Positions 18,803 to 27,767 are shown, numbered from the stretch's first letter. The stretch is 64,000 nt of DNA from Clavibacter michiganensis (GCF_021216655.1 NZ_CP080437.1:372001-436000); one strand, 5' to 3'. The notes: a model not told the origin generated them from the sequence alone. Made by a program: numbers and translations.

Positions 18803-20119
18803 ATGAGCGCCTTCTCGCCGCCCTGCGGCCCCGTCGTCGGCTGGACGGACGGCGACGTCGTCCGCGCGACCGGGATCCCGTACGCCACGGCCGCCCGCTT
18901 CGCGCCGCCGGTCCCGCACCCCGACTGGACGGAGCCCCGCGCCGCGACCTCGTGGGCGCCCGCGTGCCCGCAGCCGCCCATGGAGGAGCTCGACGCCGTG
19001 CTCGGCAGCTTCGCGGGCCTCGCCGTCGACGAGGACTGCCTGCGCGTCTCCGTCACGATGCCGCGCGACGTGCGGCCGGACGACGCGCTGCCGGTGATGG
19101 TGTGGATCCACGGCGGTTCGTACGTGTCCGGTGCGGGCGACGTGCCGATCATGGATCCCGCGCCGCTCGTCGCCGAGCAGCGCGTGGTGGTCGTCACGGT
19201 CACCTACCGGCTCGGGCTCCTCGGATACCTCGGCGACGGCCGCGACCGGCCGGCGAACCTCGGCCTCCTCGACCAGCTGGAGGCGTTCCGCTGGGTGGCG
19301 CGCAACATCCGCGCGTTCGGCGGGGACCCAGACCGCGTCACAGCGTTCGGGCAGTCGGCGGGCGGTGACGCTGTCGCGCATCTGATGGCCGTGCCCGAGG
19401 CGGCCGGGCTCTTCCGTCGGGCGATCGTGCAGAGCGCGCCGCTCGGCATCTCGCGGGGCCGACGCCGCATGGCGGCCGCGATGGCGCGCGCCTCCCGCGG
19501 GCTCACGGCCGAGATGCCCGTGGCGGAGGTGCTCGCGCGGCAGGCCGAGGTCGAGCGCGCCGCCGTGCCGTTCGGGCTGCTCGGGGCGATGCCGTTCGGC
19601 ACGCAGTACGGGCACGCGCCGCTGCCACCCGAGTCCGGGATCGACGCGGCCTGGGACGCCGCCGCGCCCGGCGTGGACGTGCTCATCGGCAACACGGCCG
19701 AGGAGGCGCGGCTCTTCCTGCCGGGGATCCCGTGGCTCGCGCGCCTCACGCGGCTCCCGGTGGCCGGCCCGCTCGTGCGTCGCGCGGCCGTCGCCGCGGT
19801 CACGGGGATCGTCTACGGCGTCCCCGGTCGCCGCTTCGCCCGACGCCACGCGCGCGCCGGCGGCACGGCGCACCGCTACGTGATCCGCTGGTCGGCGCCC
19901 GGCAGCCCGTTCGGCGCCGCGCACACCGTGGACCTGCCGCTGCTCTTCGGCGACGAGGAGGCGTGGCGCGGCGCCGGCCTCCTCGGCGGCGGCGACTGGG
20001 ACGGCATCCAGCGCGACGCCCGCCGGGTGCGGCAGGTGTGGGGCGACTTCGCGCGCGGGCGCATCCCGACGCGGCAGCTGATCCCGGGCGTGCTCGAGCT
20101 GCGGCGCGTGCGCGGCTGA
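18803..20119 (+). CDS. Type-B carboxylesterase/lipase family protein
   Basis: This 438-residue alpha/beta hydrolase has the COesterase hallmarks: EDCLRVSV at residues 77-84, the oxyanion motif HGGSYVSG from residue 103, and the nucleophile elbow FGQSAGG with Ser185. NTAEEARLFLPG and AHTVDLPLLFGD near the C-terminus fit the acid and His regions. It is shorter than the ~500 residues usual for the family. There is no signal peptide, so it acts in the cytoplasm on esters of unknown identity. It is probably controlled by the divergent TetR protein. Confidence 0.88.
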   Translation: MSAFSPPCGPVVGWTDGDVVRATGIPYATAARFAPPVPHPDWTEPRAATSWAPACPQPPMEELDAVLGSFAGLAVDEDCLRVSVTMPRDVRPDDALPVMVWIHGGSYVSGAGDVPIMDPAPLVAEQRVVVVTVTYRLGLLGYLGDGRDRPANLGLLDQLEAFRWVARNIRAFGGDPDRVTAFGQSAGGDAVAHLMAVPEAAGLFRRAIVQSAPLGISRGRRRMAAAMARASRGLTAEMPVAEVLARQAEVERAAVPFGLLGAMPFGTQYGHAPLPPESGIDAAWDAAAPGVDVLIGNTAEEARLFLPGIPWLARLTRLPVAGPLVRRAAVAAVTGIVYGVPGRRFARRHARAGGTAHRYVIRWSAPGSPFGAAHTVDLPLLFGDEEAWRGAGLLGGGDWDGIQRDARRVRQVWGDFARGRIPTRQLIPGVLELRRVRG

Positions 20120-20129
20120 GCTCCCGACC

Positions 20130-20981
20130 TCAGAGCAGGTGGTGGATGGCCGTGGCGACCACGTCCGGATCCGTCACGGGCACCATGTGCTCGGAGTGCG
20201 GTGCCGGGATCCACGCGCCCTGCTCGAAGGCCGCCGCGGACGACCGGTGCGCGCGCACGAGGTCGCGCCGCTGGCCGCGGGTGAGCGGGCTCGAGGCCGT
20301 GCCCGAGATCACGCGCACGGGGATGCCGGGGAGCGGGGAGGTGGATCCGACGAGCCCCGCGAGGCCCGGAAGCAGGTGCTGCTGCTCGGCGGCGGTCGCG
20401 CGCGCCGCCCGCACCCAGCCGGCGGCGTCGGCGGCCGCCGCGAGGAGCGGCTCCGGCAGGCCGGCCAGCGCCATCCGGTGCAGCCGTCGCAGGAGCCCGA
20501 GCCGCGCGAGCGGGACGACCAAGGCCGCCTGCGTAGCGAAGCCGATGCGCGCGGCGGCGGAGCCGTAGCCGCGGGCGCGCTCGTCGCTGGGATCCACCAG
20601 CACGACGCCGGCGGTTGGCAGCCCGCGCGCGATCCGCCGCGCCGCCACCACGCGCACGACCGGCCCGCCCCAGCTGTGCCCGGCGAGCACCAGTCGGCGA
20701 TGCGGGAACGCGGCGATCACCGCCTCCAGGTCGTCGGCGAGCCGGTCGAGGTCGCGCGGCGCGGGATCCGTGTCGCTGTCACCGAGCCCGGCGCGGTCGT
20801 ACGCGACGACGCGGTGGGTGCGCGCGAGGATCCCGTGCACGAGCCCCCATGTCAGCCCGCTGCCGCCGAGGCCCGCCTCCAGGACCACGAGGTCGTCGCC
20901 GGTCCCGGCGACCATCGCGCGGAGGCGGCGGCCGTCCGGCGTCGTGACCGTGACGTCGCCCCCGAGGAGGCCGTCCCTCAC
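20130..20981 (-). CDS. Alpha/beta hydrolase
   Basis: This 283-residue protein has the alpha/beta hydrolase fold: VVLEAGLGGSGLTW (oxyanion loop), YDRAGLGDSD, the nucleophile elbow GHSWGG with Ser103, VVLVDPSDE, and a C-terminal HSEHMVPVTDP with the likely catalytic His. The GTG start at 20981 overlaps the stop of the acetyltransferase gene as GTGA. The frame continues upstream but has no family similarity there. Substrate unknown. It converges with the carboxylesterase gene, 10 nt away. Confidence 0.85.
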   Translation of the reverse strand: MRDGLLGGDVTVTTPDGRRLRAMVAGTGDDLVVLEAGLGGSGLTWGLVHGILARTHRVVAYDRAGLGDSDTDPAPRDLDRLADDLEAVIAAFPHRRLVLAGHSWGGPVVRVVAARRIARGLPTAGVVLVDPSDERARGYGSAAARIGFATQAALVVPLARLGLLRRLHRMALAGLPEPLLAAAADAAGWVRAARATAAEQQHLLPGLAGLVGSTSPLPGIPVRVISGTASSPLTRGQRRDLVRAHRSSAAAFEQGAWIPAPHSEHMVPVTDPDVVATAIHHLL

Positions 20982-21544
20982 GCGAGTACCGTCCACGGCT
21001 GCGGCGTCCAGTCGTCGGTCGCGAGGAGGCCGGCCAGCCAGTCGTCCTCGCGACCGTCGCGACCCATCGCACCGAGGCGGGCGACGCCCTCGAAGCGGAA
21101 GCCGAGCGCGCGGGCGACGCCGGCGGATCCGGTGTTCCCGGCATATGCGCGCCACCCGATCCGCGCGAGGCCCAGCCCCGCGGACGCATCGAACCCGTGG
21201 TCGACGACCGCCGCCGCGGCCTCGCGCATGATCCCGCGGCCGCGCGCCCCGGGTGCCAGCCAGTACCCGATCTCGGCGGCAGCGTCCGCGATGGCGTGCA
21301 GCCCCACGGTGCCCACGAGCTGGCCACCCTCGAGCACGGCCCAGGTCAGGCGGTCGCCCGACGCCCAGCCGAGGGCGCAGAACTCGGTGACGTAGGAGAC
21401 CGCGTCCTCGCGCGCGTACGGCACGGGGACGGGCACGTAGCGCTGGATCGCCGGGTCCTGGCACGCGGCCGTGATCGCGTCGACGTCGTCGACCGCGGGC
21501 GGGTGGAGCGTCAGTCGCGGGGTGCGGAGGGTGACGGGATCCAT
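20978..21544 (-). CDS. GNAT family N-acetyltransferase (RimJ/RimL-like)
   Basis: This 188-residue protein begins with RTPRLTLHPPAVDDVDAI, typical of the RimJ/RimL group. It has the acetyl-CoA-binding block AEIGYWLAPGARGRGIMREA (Q/RxxGxG/A type) and ends with NTGSAGVARALGFRFEGVAR. These enzymes acetylate protein N-termini or small amines; the target is unknown. It is the first gene of a coupled pair with the hydrolase. Confidence 0.88.
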   Translation of the reverse strand: MDPVTLRTPRLTLHPPAVDDVDAITAACQDPAIQRYVPVPVPYAREDAVSYVTEFCALGWASGDRLTWAVLEGGQLVGTVGLHAIADAAAEIGYWLAPGARGRGIMREAAAAVVDHGFDASAGLGLARIGWRAYAGNTGSAGVARALGFRFEGVARLGAMGRDGREDDWLAGLLATDDWTPQPWTVLA

Positions 21545-21550
21545 CGCGCC

Positions 21551-21556
21551 ACGCTA
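21551..21556 (-). promoter_or_regulatory. Candidate -10 box of the GNAT gene, leaderless
   Basis: TAGCGT on the minus strand ends 6 nt before the ATG at 21544. Confidence 0.55.
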
Positions 21557-21714
21557 CCGGAGCGCCAGATCACCGCTCCGTCGCGGCCGCGTCGCTGCAC
21601 GACGCCGGGGCAGCGCGCGCGATGGGCGGCATGCTCTGGCGCTGCGACGCGGGTCCGCGTCATCATCTCCTCCTACGGCGCTGTGCCGACGGACGATGAC
21701 GGGAGCGGGACGCG

Positions 21715-21909
21715 ATGACGACTCGGCACCGCATCATCTTCGCCACGACCCTCGTGATCACGGTGGGGCTGCTGATCGCCGGGGTGATCCTGCTCGCGAC
21801 CTCGGACTTCGAGGACATCCGCGGGCGGGCCCTCTGCGTCGCGGCCACGGGGATCGGGGTGGCCTACGTCCCCATGCGACGCGTCCAGCGCCGGAGGCCC
21901 CGCCGCTGA
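21715..21909 (+). CDS. Small membrane protein
   Basis: This 64-residue protein has one strong hydrophobic span (IIFATTLVITVGLLIAGVILLAT), a second weaker one (ALCVAATGIGVAYV) and a very basic C-terminus (RRVQRRRPRR), suggesting cytoplasmic ends. No family is recognised. GGAG lies about 12 nt before the ATG. Its third-position composition matches real genes here, but so short a frame could be chance. Confidence 0.5.
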   Translation: MTTRHRIIFATTLVITVGLLIAGVILLATSDFEDIRGRALCVAATGIGVAYVPMRRVQRRRPRR

Positions 21910-21951
21910 GAGCGACGCGCAGCGAGGTGCGCACGCCACATGCGAGACGAA

Positions 21952-21986
21952 GACGGCCCGCCCCCTGCGGAAGGGGACGGGCCGTC
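21952..21986 (-). terminator. Terminator of the RNA helicase gene
   Basis: A 15-bp stem with one mismatch (21952-21966 with 21972-21986) lies 16 nt after the helicase stop. A short T-rich stretch follows on the minus strand. It may also stop transcripts from the small gene on the other strand. Confidence 0.7.
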
Positions 21987-22001
21987 AGTGCGGTCAGCGG
22001 A

Positions 22002-23762
22002 TCAGTCGCGCGGCTTCCGCCCGCGACGCTCCGGGGCCGCACCGCGCTCGGCGGCACGGGGGCCGCCGCGGTCGGGGCGGATGTCGATCGGACGGCCGTT
22101 GATGACCGTGCTCGCGAGCCTGTCGATCCGGTCCTGCGGCAGCCCCGCCGGCAGCTCGACGAGCGAGAAGTCGGGGCGGATGTCGATGTGGCCGAAGTCC
22201 TCGCGGCTGAAGCCGCCCTCGTTGGCGAGCGCGCCGACGATCTGGCGCGGCTCCACGCGGTGACGGCGGCCGACGTCGATGCGGTACGTCGCCATGTTGC
22301 CGCTGCCGCGCGCGGGACGGGCGCGACGCTCGCCGCGCTCGTCGCCGTCGCGGCCCGGGCGGTCGTCGCGGCGCTCGCGCTCGACGCGCGGCGGGCGGAG
22401 GTCGTCGGCCGAGAGCAGGAGCGGCGTGTCGCCCTGCGCCACGATGGCGAGCGCGGCGGCCACGTCGGACTCGACGACGTCGTGATGGTTCACGTAGTGG
22501 CCCACGATGTCGCGGAACGCATCGAGGCGCTCGCGGTCGGCGAGGGCCGCGGTGATCGCGTCGTCGAAGCGGGAGAGGCGCGTCACGTTCACGTCCTCGG
22601 CGCTCGGCATGCGCATCTCGGTGAGCGGCTGGCGCGTGGCCTTCTCGATGGCGGTGAGGAGGCGGCGCTCGCGCGGCGTGACGAAGCTGATCGCCGCACC
22701 GCTGCGTCCGGCGCGGCCCGTGCGGCCGATGCGGTGGACGTACGACTCGGTGTCGATGGGGATGTCGTAGTTGACGACGTGGCTGATCCGGTCGACGTCG
22801 AGCCCGCGGGCCGCGACGTCGGTGGCCACGAGGATGTCGAGCTTGCCGTTCTTGAGCTGCTCGACCGTGCGCTCGCGCTGCGCCTGCGCGACGTCGCCCG
22901 AGATGGCGGCTGCCGCGTAGCCGCGGGCCCGCAGCTTCTCCGCGAGCGTCTCCGTCTCGTTCTTGGTGCGGACGAACACGATCATGCCCTCGAAGTTCTC
23001 GGTCTCGAGGATGCGCGTGAGGGCGTCGACCTTCTGCGGGTACGACACCATCAGGTACCGCTGAGTCGTGTTCGCGGAGGTCGTGGTCTTGTTCTTGACC
23101 GTGATCTCCTCGGGGTCCTGCAGGTACTTGCCCGAGATGCGGCGGATCTGCGCGGGCATCGTCGCCGAGAACAGCGCGATCTGCTTCGACTTCGGGGTGT
23201 CGGCGAGGATCGTCTCCACGTCCTCCGCGAAGCCCATCTTGAGCATCTCGTCGGCCTCGTCGAGCACGAGGAACTTCAGCTGCGACAGGTCGAGGGTGCC
23301 CTTGTCGAGGTGGTCCATGATCCGGCCGGGGGTGCCGACGACCACGTGCACGCCGCGGCGGAGCGCCGACAGCTGCACGCCGTAGCCCTGGCCGCCGTAG
23401 ACGGGGAGCACGTGCACGCCGCGCATGCCGGACGCGTAGCGCTCGAACGCCTCGCACACCTGGAGGGCGAGCTCGCGGGTGGGCGCGAGCACGAGGGCCT
23501 GCGGGGTCTTCTGGGACACGTCGAGGTTGGAGAGGATCGGCAGCGCGAACGCGGCCGTCTTGCCGGTGCCGGTCTGCGCGACGCCGAGGACGTCGCGGCC
23601 GGAGAGGAGGGAGGGGATCGTGGCCGCCTGGATCGCGGAGGGCGTCTCGTAGCCCACGTCCTTGAGTGCCTTGAGCACCTGGTCGGAGAGACCGAGGTCG
23701 CTGAAGGTCGTGCGGGGGGCGGCGTCCGCGTCGGGGGTGGATGCGGTGTCGTCAGTGCTCAT
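22002..23762 (-). CDS. DEAD-box ATP-dependent RNA helicase (DeaD/CsdA-like)
   Basis: This 586-residue protein carries the Q-motif region FSDLGLSDQVLKALKDVGYETPSAIQ (20-45), Walker A AQTGTGKT (62-69), DEAD at 168-171, SAT, and HRIGRTGR in the second RecA domain. After an acidic/basic linker comes a DbpA-type RNA-binding domain (ATYRIDVGRRHRVEPRQIVGALANEGG). An Arg/Gly/Pro-rich tail ends the protein. It unwinds RNA in ribosome assembly or mRNA decay and is often cold-induced. The start follows a TACCGT box by 6 nt with no ribosome site. Confidence 0.93.
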   Translation of the reverse strand: MSTDDTASTPDADAAPRTTFSDLGLSDQVLKALKDVGYETPSAIQAATIPSLLSGRDVLGVAQTGTGKTAAFALPILSNLDVSQKTPQALVLAPTRELALQVCEAFERYASGMRGVHVLPVYGGQGYGVQLSALRRGVHVVVGTPGRIMDHLDKGTLDLSQLKFLVLDEADEMLKMGFAEDVETILADTPKSKQIALFSATMPAQIRRISGKYLQDPEEITVKNKTTTSANTTQRYLMVSYPQKVDALTRILETENFEGMIVFVRTKNETETLAEKLRARGYAAAAISGDVAQAQRERTVEQLKNGKLDILVATDVAARGLDVDRISHVVNYDIPIDTESYVHRIGRTGRAGRSGAAISFVTPRERRLLTAIEKATRQPLTEMRMPSAEDVNVTRLSRFDDAITAALADRERLDAFRDIVGHYVNHHDVVESDVAAALAIVAQGDTPLLLSADDLRPPRVERERRDDRPGRDGDERGERRARPARGSGNMATYRIDVGRRHRVEPRQIVGALANEGGFSREDFGHIDIRPDFSLVELPAGLPQDRIDRLASTVINGRPIDIRPDRGGPRAAERGAAPERRGRKPRD

Positions 23763-23768
23763 GCCTCA

Positions 23769-23774
23769 ACGGTA
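23769..23774 (-). promoter_or_regulatory. Candidate -10 box of the helicase gene, leaderless
   Basis: TACCGT on the minus strand ends 6 nt before the ATG at 23762. Confidence 0.55.
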
Positions 23775-23854
23775 GGGGGTCGGGGGCACCCCGGGCCCCA
23801 CGGCATGCGGATCGGCTGGCGATCCCGGCGTCGCCCGCTCCTCCGCCGACCGCG

Positions 23855-24610
23855 TCAGGCGGCCGGGACGAGGTCGGGTGCGGGGACGTGTCCGCGGTGG
23901 CGCGCGAGCACCGCGGCGATCAGCATGGCGACGGCGGCGCAGGCCGTGCTGGTGGCGACGACGCTCTCCGTGTGGATCGGCGTGTCGGAGTAGCTCCCGC
24001 CCCAGATCGCCGGGGCGATGGCGAGGAGGGCCAGGAGCTGTCCGATGAGGCCGTTGCCGAGGATCAGCACCGTCCCGAGCGCGTCCCACGCCGTCCCGCC
24101 CGGCGCGCGTCCCCGTCGCACCGCCACCGCGACGACCGCCGCCCCGGCGAGGCCCAGGAGATGCAGGGGGAGGTAGGCGTCGCCCAGGGGCGTCGCGGTC
24201 CCCGTCAGCCCGGCGACGAGAGCGTTCGTCCCGATCGCCGTGAAGGATCCCGCGACGAGCGCGACGCCCAGCGCGCCGGTCGCGCCCGTGATCCGCACGG
24301 CCCGCGCGACCGCGAGCACCGCGAGGGCGAGCAGGAGCATCCCGACGCCGTGGGTCTCGGCGGCGTCGCCCAGGGGGACCCAGTCGCGGGAGGGGAACGA
24401 GTGGTCGAACCGCCCGTCCTGCACCCCCGCCTCCGGGTCGTCCCACGATGCGGCGGCGGTGATCCAACGCGCGGTGGAGGCGTGGAGCTGGAGGGCCGCG
24501 GAGGCCGCGAGCAGGGCGGCCGCGATGACGCGCCACGCGGCGGATGCGCGGCGGTGCGCGGGGATGGGGAGCGGGCGCTCGATCAGGCTCATGGCCCAGC
24601 AGTACCGCAT
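23855..24610 (-). CDS. Hypothetical integral membrane protein
   Basis: This 251-residue protein has about six hydrophobic segments (for example VIAAALLAASAALQL, VGMLLLALAVLAVARAV, LHLLGLAGAAVVAVAV, VLILGNGLIGQLLALLAIAPAIW, AVAMLIAAVLA) and an extracytoplasmic loop rich in Trp/Asp after the first. No family is recognised. The ATG at 24610 is preferred over one six codons later because GGAGG lies exactly 6 nt upstream. Confidence 0.65.
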   Translation of the reverse strand: MRYCWAMSLIERPLPIPAHRRASAAWRVIAAALLAASAALQLHASTARWITAAASWDDPEAGVQDGRFDHSFPSRDWVPLGDAAETHGVGMLLLALAVLAVARAVRITGATGALGVALVAGSFTAIGTNALVAGLTGTATPLGDAYLPLHLLGLAGAAVVAVAVRRGRAPGGTAWDALGTVLILGNGLIGQLLALLAIAPAIWGGSYSDTPIHTESVVATSTACAAVAMLIAAVLARHRGHVPAPDLVPAA

Positions 24611-24689
24611 CCGCCGCCTCCGCGGGTGACGGGAGGGCGTCGAGTCTCCCCACCTGGTGAATTCCAGGAGGCGCCCACGCGGCGGACGG

Positions 24690-25547
24690 TCAGCGCGGCC
24701 GGCGCCCGACGTAGGCCGTGCGGGTGCCGCGGAGGGCGACGCCCGGGATCCGCGCCAGGGCGTGCGGGCCGTCGTCGTCGAGGAGGGCGTGGAGGGCCGC
24801 GCGGTCGCCGGCGTCGAGGCGGTCGGCGGCGCGGTCGCGGAGGCGGGCCAGCCACGCTCGTGCGTAGGGGAGGGTCGCGGCGGCGGCGATCGTATCCGCC
24901 GGGTCGGGGTCGACGCGGAAGACGCGCGTCGCGACGTCGACGAGGCCGGCGTCGCGCAGCCACGGCGCCCAGTCCGGGTGCGACGGGCCGCCGGTGCCTC
25001 CGTGCGTGACGGCGCCGTCGAGGCGGTCGGCGAGGCCCGGGCGGCCGAGCGCGGGATCGAGACGGTCGGGCAGGAAGCGCGGCGGGCCGTCCATCTCGAC
25101 GACGGCGAGCAGGCCGCCCGGCGCGAGGCCGTCGTGGACGCGCGCGAGGAGCCCGGCCGGGTCGGCGACCTCGTGCAGCACGAGCGACGCCCACACCAGA
25201 TCTGCGGGCGGCAGCGCGGGCCAGTCCGCGTCGAGGTCGGCGTGCACGGTGCGGATCCTGTCGGCCAGGCCGTCGACGACCGCGCGCTCGGTGACCCGGT
25301 CGAGCATCGCGGCGCTCGCGTCGACGGCGTGCACCTCGGCCCGGTCGAAGCGCCACGCGAGCGCGACCGTGCCGGTGCCGGTCCCCGCGCCCAGGTCGAC
25401 GACGACGCGGCCGGCGGTGTCGCGCGCGAGGCGGCGCACCCAGGCGGTGAGCTCGCGCTGGTGGCCGTGCAGGATCCGGGCGTCGAGGTCGAGCATGCGG
25501 GCGAGCGACGGGTCGGCGGGGCCGTGGGCGTGGTGCGGGTGGGTCAT
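24690..25547 (-). CDS. Class I SAM-dependent methyltransferase
   Basis: This 285-residue protein has motif I VVVDLGAGTGTG, motif II VHAVDASAAML with its acidic ribose-binding Asp, and motif IV-like DLVWASLVLHEV. It resembles small-molecule methyltransferases acting on carboxylates or quinones; the substrate is unknown. His-rich residues near the N-terminus (HPHHAHGP) are unusual. The ATG at 25547 follows CACCCT (25554-25559) by 6 nt, consistent with a leaderless start; an ATG two codons... further upstream is less well placed. It is divergent from an XRE regulator with about 47 bp between starts. Confidence 0.85.
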   Translation of the reverse strand: MTHPHHAHGPADPSLARMLDLDARILHGHQRELTAWVRRLARDTAGRVVVDLGAGTGTGTVALAWRFDRAEVHAVDASAAMLDRVTERAVVDGLADRIRTVHADLDADWPALPPADLVWASLVLHEVADPAGLLARVHDGLAPGGLLAVVEMDGPPRFLPDRLDPALGRPGLADRLDGAVTHGGTGGPSHPDWAPWLRDAGLVDVATRVFRVDPDPADTIAAAATLPYARAWLARLRDRAADRLDAGDRAALHALLDDDGPHALARIPGVALRGTRTAYVGRRPR

Positions 25548-25581
25548 GCATCCAGGGTGGTGCACTGCTGCCGCAGGCGCA

Positions 25582-25587
25582 TACGAT
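25582..25587 (+). promoter_or_regulatory. Candidate -10 box of the XRE-cupin gene, leaderless
   Basis: TACGAT ends 7 nt before the ATG at 25595. No ribosome site is present. Confidence 0.55.
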
Positions 25588-25594
25588 CTTGCCC

Positions 25595-26224
25595 ATGACG
25601 CAAGAGCCCGATGTCGACGCCCTCGTCCGCCAGCGCATCCGGAGCCTCCGCGAGGCCCGCGGCTGGTCGCTCGACGCGCTCGCGGCCCGGTGCTTCCTCA
25701 GCCCGTCGACGCTCAGCCGCATCGAGACCGGTCACCGGCGCATCGCCCTCGACCAGCTCGTGCCCATCGCGCAGGCCCTCGAGACGTCGCTCGACGCGCT
25801 CATCGAGTCGGGCGACGACGCCGACGTCGTGATCCGCCCCCAGGCGGACTCGGAGGCGGGGCGCACGATGTGGATCCTGTCGCGCGGCGGAGCCAGCGGC
25901 TCCGGCCCGTTCGTCGCGAAGATGCGCATGACGCCGACGCGGCCCGTGCCGGTGGACCAGCTCGGCGTGCACCCCGGCCGCGACTGGTTCACGGTGCTCT
26001 CGGGCACCGCGCGGCTCCAACTGGGCGAGCGGACGATCCTCGTGGAGGCGGGCGACGCCGCCGAGTTCTCGACCATGGTGCCGCACGCCATCGGCGCGCA
26101 CCGCGGCGTGGTCGAGATCCTGACGATCCTCGACCGCGACGGGCAGCGCGCGCACCTGCGGACGACGGGGGTCGCTCCCGCCGCGCACGAGGCGCACCCG
26201 GGAGACGACCCGACGGAGGGCTAG
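25595..26224 (+). CDS. XRE family regulator with C-terminal cupin domain
   Basis: This 209-residue protein has an HTH_3 domain at about residues 10-65 (IRSLREARGWSLDALAARCFLSPSTLSRIETGHRRI) and a small-molecule-binding cupin barrel at about 115-185 (HPGRDWFTVLSGTARLQLGERTILVEAGDAAEFSTMVPHAIGA). Such proteins regulate metabolic or stress genes through a ligand bound in the barrel. The divergent methyltransferase gene shares its promoter region and is the likely target. Its TAG stop overlaps that of the next, convergent gene in the palindrome CTAG. Confidence 0.9.
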   Translation: MTQEPDVDALVRQRIRSLREARGWSLDALAARCFLSPSTLSRIETGHRRIALDQLVPIAQALETSLDALIESGDDADVVIRPQADSEAGRTMWILSRGGASGSGPFVAKMRMTPTRPVPVDQLGVHPGRDWFTVLSGTARLQLGERTILVEAGDAAEFSTMVPHAIGAHRGVVEILTILDRDGQRAHLRTTGVAPAAHEAHPGDDPTEG

Positions 26225-27711
26225 CCCTCGGCGGGCGGCGTCTCGGGCACGGGCTCGACCGGCGTCTCCGGCTCCGGCGGGGCGGGCGGCGTCGTCGGCT
26301 CCGGGCTCTCGACCGGGGGCTCGGGCGACGGCTCGGGATCCACGGGCGCGGGCGTGGTCGGGTCGGGCGTCGGCACCGTGGGCGGGTCCGTCGTCGGCTC
26401 GGGCTGGGGATCGGGGTCCGCCGGCGTCGTCGGGTCCGGGTTCGAGGGCGAGCCGCCACCGGTGCCGGGGTTCGACGGCGTTCCGGGATTCGTGCCGCCG
26501 CCACCGCTGTTGCCGCCGCCGGTGCCCGGGGTGAACGTCCCCGTGCCCGGCCGCGTGCCGGGACGCGACGGGATGTTCGGCGCCTTCGGCACGACCGGGA
26601 GCGCGATGCGCTCGGGAGCCGCGGTGGCGAGCGTGAGGGTCACGACCGTGCCGGGCGCGACGCGCGTGCCGGCCGCCGGGTCCTGGCTCGCCACGATGCC
26701 GACGTCCTGGCGCACGAACGCGCCGCCGCCCGCGCCCGCGAACGCGATGCCGAAGCCGGACGCGGCGAGCGTGTCGCCGGCGTCGGCGCCGGTCATGCGG
26801 GTCACGTCGACCATCTCGACCAGGCCGTCCGCGGAGATCGGGAGCGGGTTGGCGGGATCCGTCGCGTCCGGCACGGGACGCGAGTCGGAGATCTCGATGG
26901 TGTCGGGGTCCGCGACCTCGTCGGTCGGCGTTCGGAGGGTGGAGGCGACCGCGCCGCCCGCGATGAGGACGAGGGCGAGGCCGGCCGCGACGCCGCCGGT
27001 GGCGCGCGTGCGGACGCCGGGGATCCATGCGGCGCCGCTGCGGATCAGGGGGATGAGCCCCGCGACCAGGGCGACGACGCCGAGCGCGATGAGGAGGCCG
27101 GGGATCCCGGCGATGACCGCGGCGGCGACCACGAGCACCGCGGCGACCGCGAGCGCGGCCCACGGCCAGGTGCTGCGGCCGCGGAGGGCCGGCGCGGTCG
27201 CGGCGGCGCGGGGCGTGGGGGCGGACGCGGCGCTCGTGGCCGGACGCGGCGGCGCGAAGCTGCCGGCCACGGAGGAGGTGCGCGGCGCGGGAGCGCCGAG
27301 CGGCGCACCGGTCGGCGGGGCCATCGGGAGACCGGCGGGAGGGTCGACGGGCGCACCGGTCGGCGGGGCCATCGGGTATCCCGCGGGCGGCGCGACGGGC
27401 GCACCCGTGGGCGGCGCGAGCGGAGCCCCGGCTGGTCCGGCGTCCACCGAGGCGTCGACGGCGGATCCGGCGGGCGGGGCGAGCGGGGCGGCCCCGGGCG
27501 CGTAGTCCTCGGGCAGCGGCGACTCGGAGATCAGCTTGGGCTCGGGCGTCGACGACGCGCGGCCCGGGAAGACGCGGCGGCTGGAGACGAGCGACGTCCA
27601 GCGGGCGCCGTCCCAGAAGCGCTGGTTGCCCTCGCCGTCGCCGAACCAGCCGGGCTCGTCGGACGACGGGGTGACCGACGTCGGGGAGACGGGCGGCGGG
27701 GTCGACGACAT
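26221..27711 (-). CDS. DUF2510 / membrane / PASTA-like protein with Pro-rich regions
   Basis: 496 residues. A DUF2510 motif (PGWFGDGEGNQRFWDGARWTS) sits at residues 20-40. Then comes a Pro/Ala/Gly-rich cytoplasmic region with repeats of the type APPTGAPVxPPAG. Hydrophobic segments follow (WPWAALAVAAVLVVAAAVIAG, LLIALGVVALVAGLIPLI and GGVAAGLALVLIAGG). The outer part has a PASTA-like stretch (GDTLAASGF... IVASQDPAAGTRVAPGTVVTLTLA) and a long Gly/Asn then Pro/Glu/Thr-rich tail. PASTA domains bind peptidoglycan fragments, so a cell-envelope role is likely; there is no kinase domain. The start at 27711 has GAGGAG 4 nt upstream. Confidence 0.8.
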   Translation of the reverse strand: MSSTPPPVSPTSVTPSSDEPGWFGDGEGNQRFWDGARWTSLVSSRRVFPGRASSTPEPKLISESPLPEDYAPGAAPLAPPAGSAVDASVDAGPAGAPLAPPTGAPVAPPAGYPMAPPTGAPVDPPAGLPMAPPTGAPLGAPAPRTSSVAGSFAPPRPATSAASAPTPRAAATAPALRGRSTWPWAALAVAAVLVVAAAVIAGIPGLLIALGVVALVAGLIPLIRSGAAWIPGVRTRATGGVAAGLALVLIAGGAVASTLRTPTDEVADPDTIEISDSRPVPDATDPANPLPISADGLVEMVDVTRMTGADAGDTLAASGFGIAFAGAGGGAFVRQDVGIVASQDPAAGTRVAPGTVVTLTLATAAPERIALPVVPKAPNIPSRPGTRPGTGTFTPGTGGGNSGGGGTNPGTPSNPGTGGGSPSNPDPTTPADPDPQPEPTTDPPTVPTPDPTTPAPVDPEPSPEPPVESPEPTTPPAPPEPETPVEPVPETPPAEG

Positions 27712-27761
27712 GGTGCTCCTCAGGAGAGCGTTCCTCAGGTGAGGGAACTGCCCTTCCGCCC

Positions 27762-27767
27762 AGATTA
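27762..27767 (-). promoter_or_regulatory. Candidate -10 box of the DUF2510 gene
   Basis: TAATCT on the minus strand lies 50 bp before the start, leaving a leader that contains a near-perfect GTTCC/GGAAC dyad at about 27730-27748. Confidence 0.35.
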
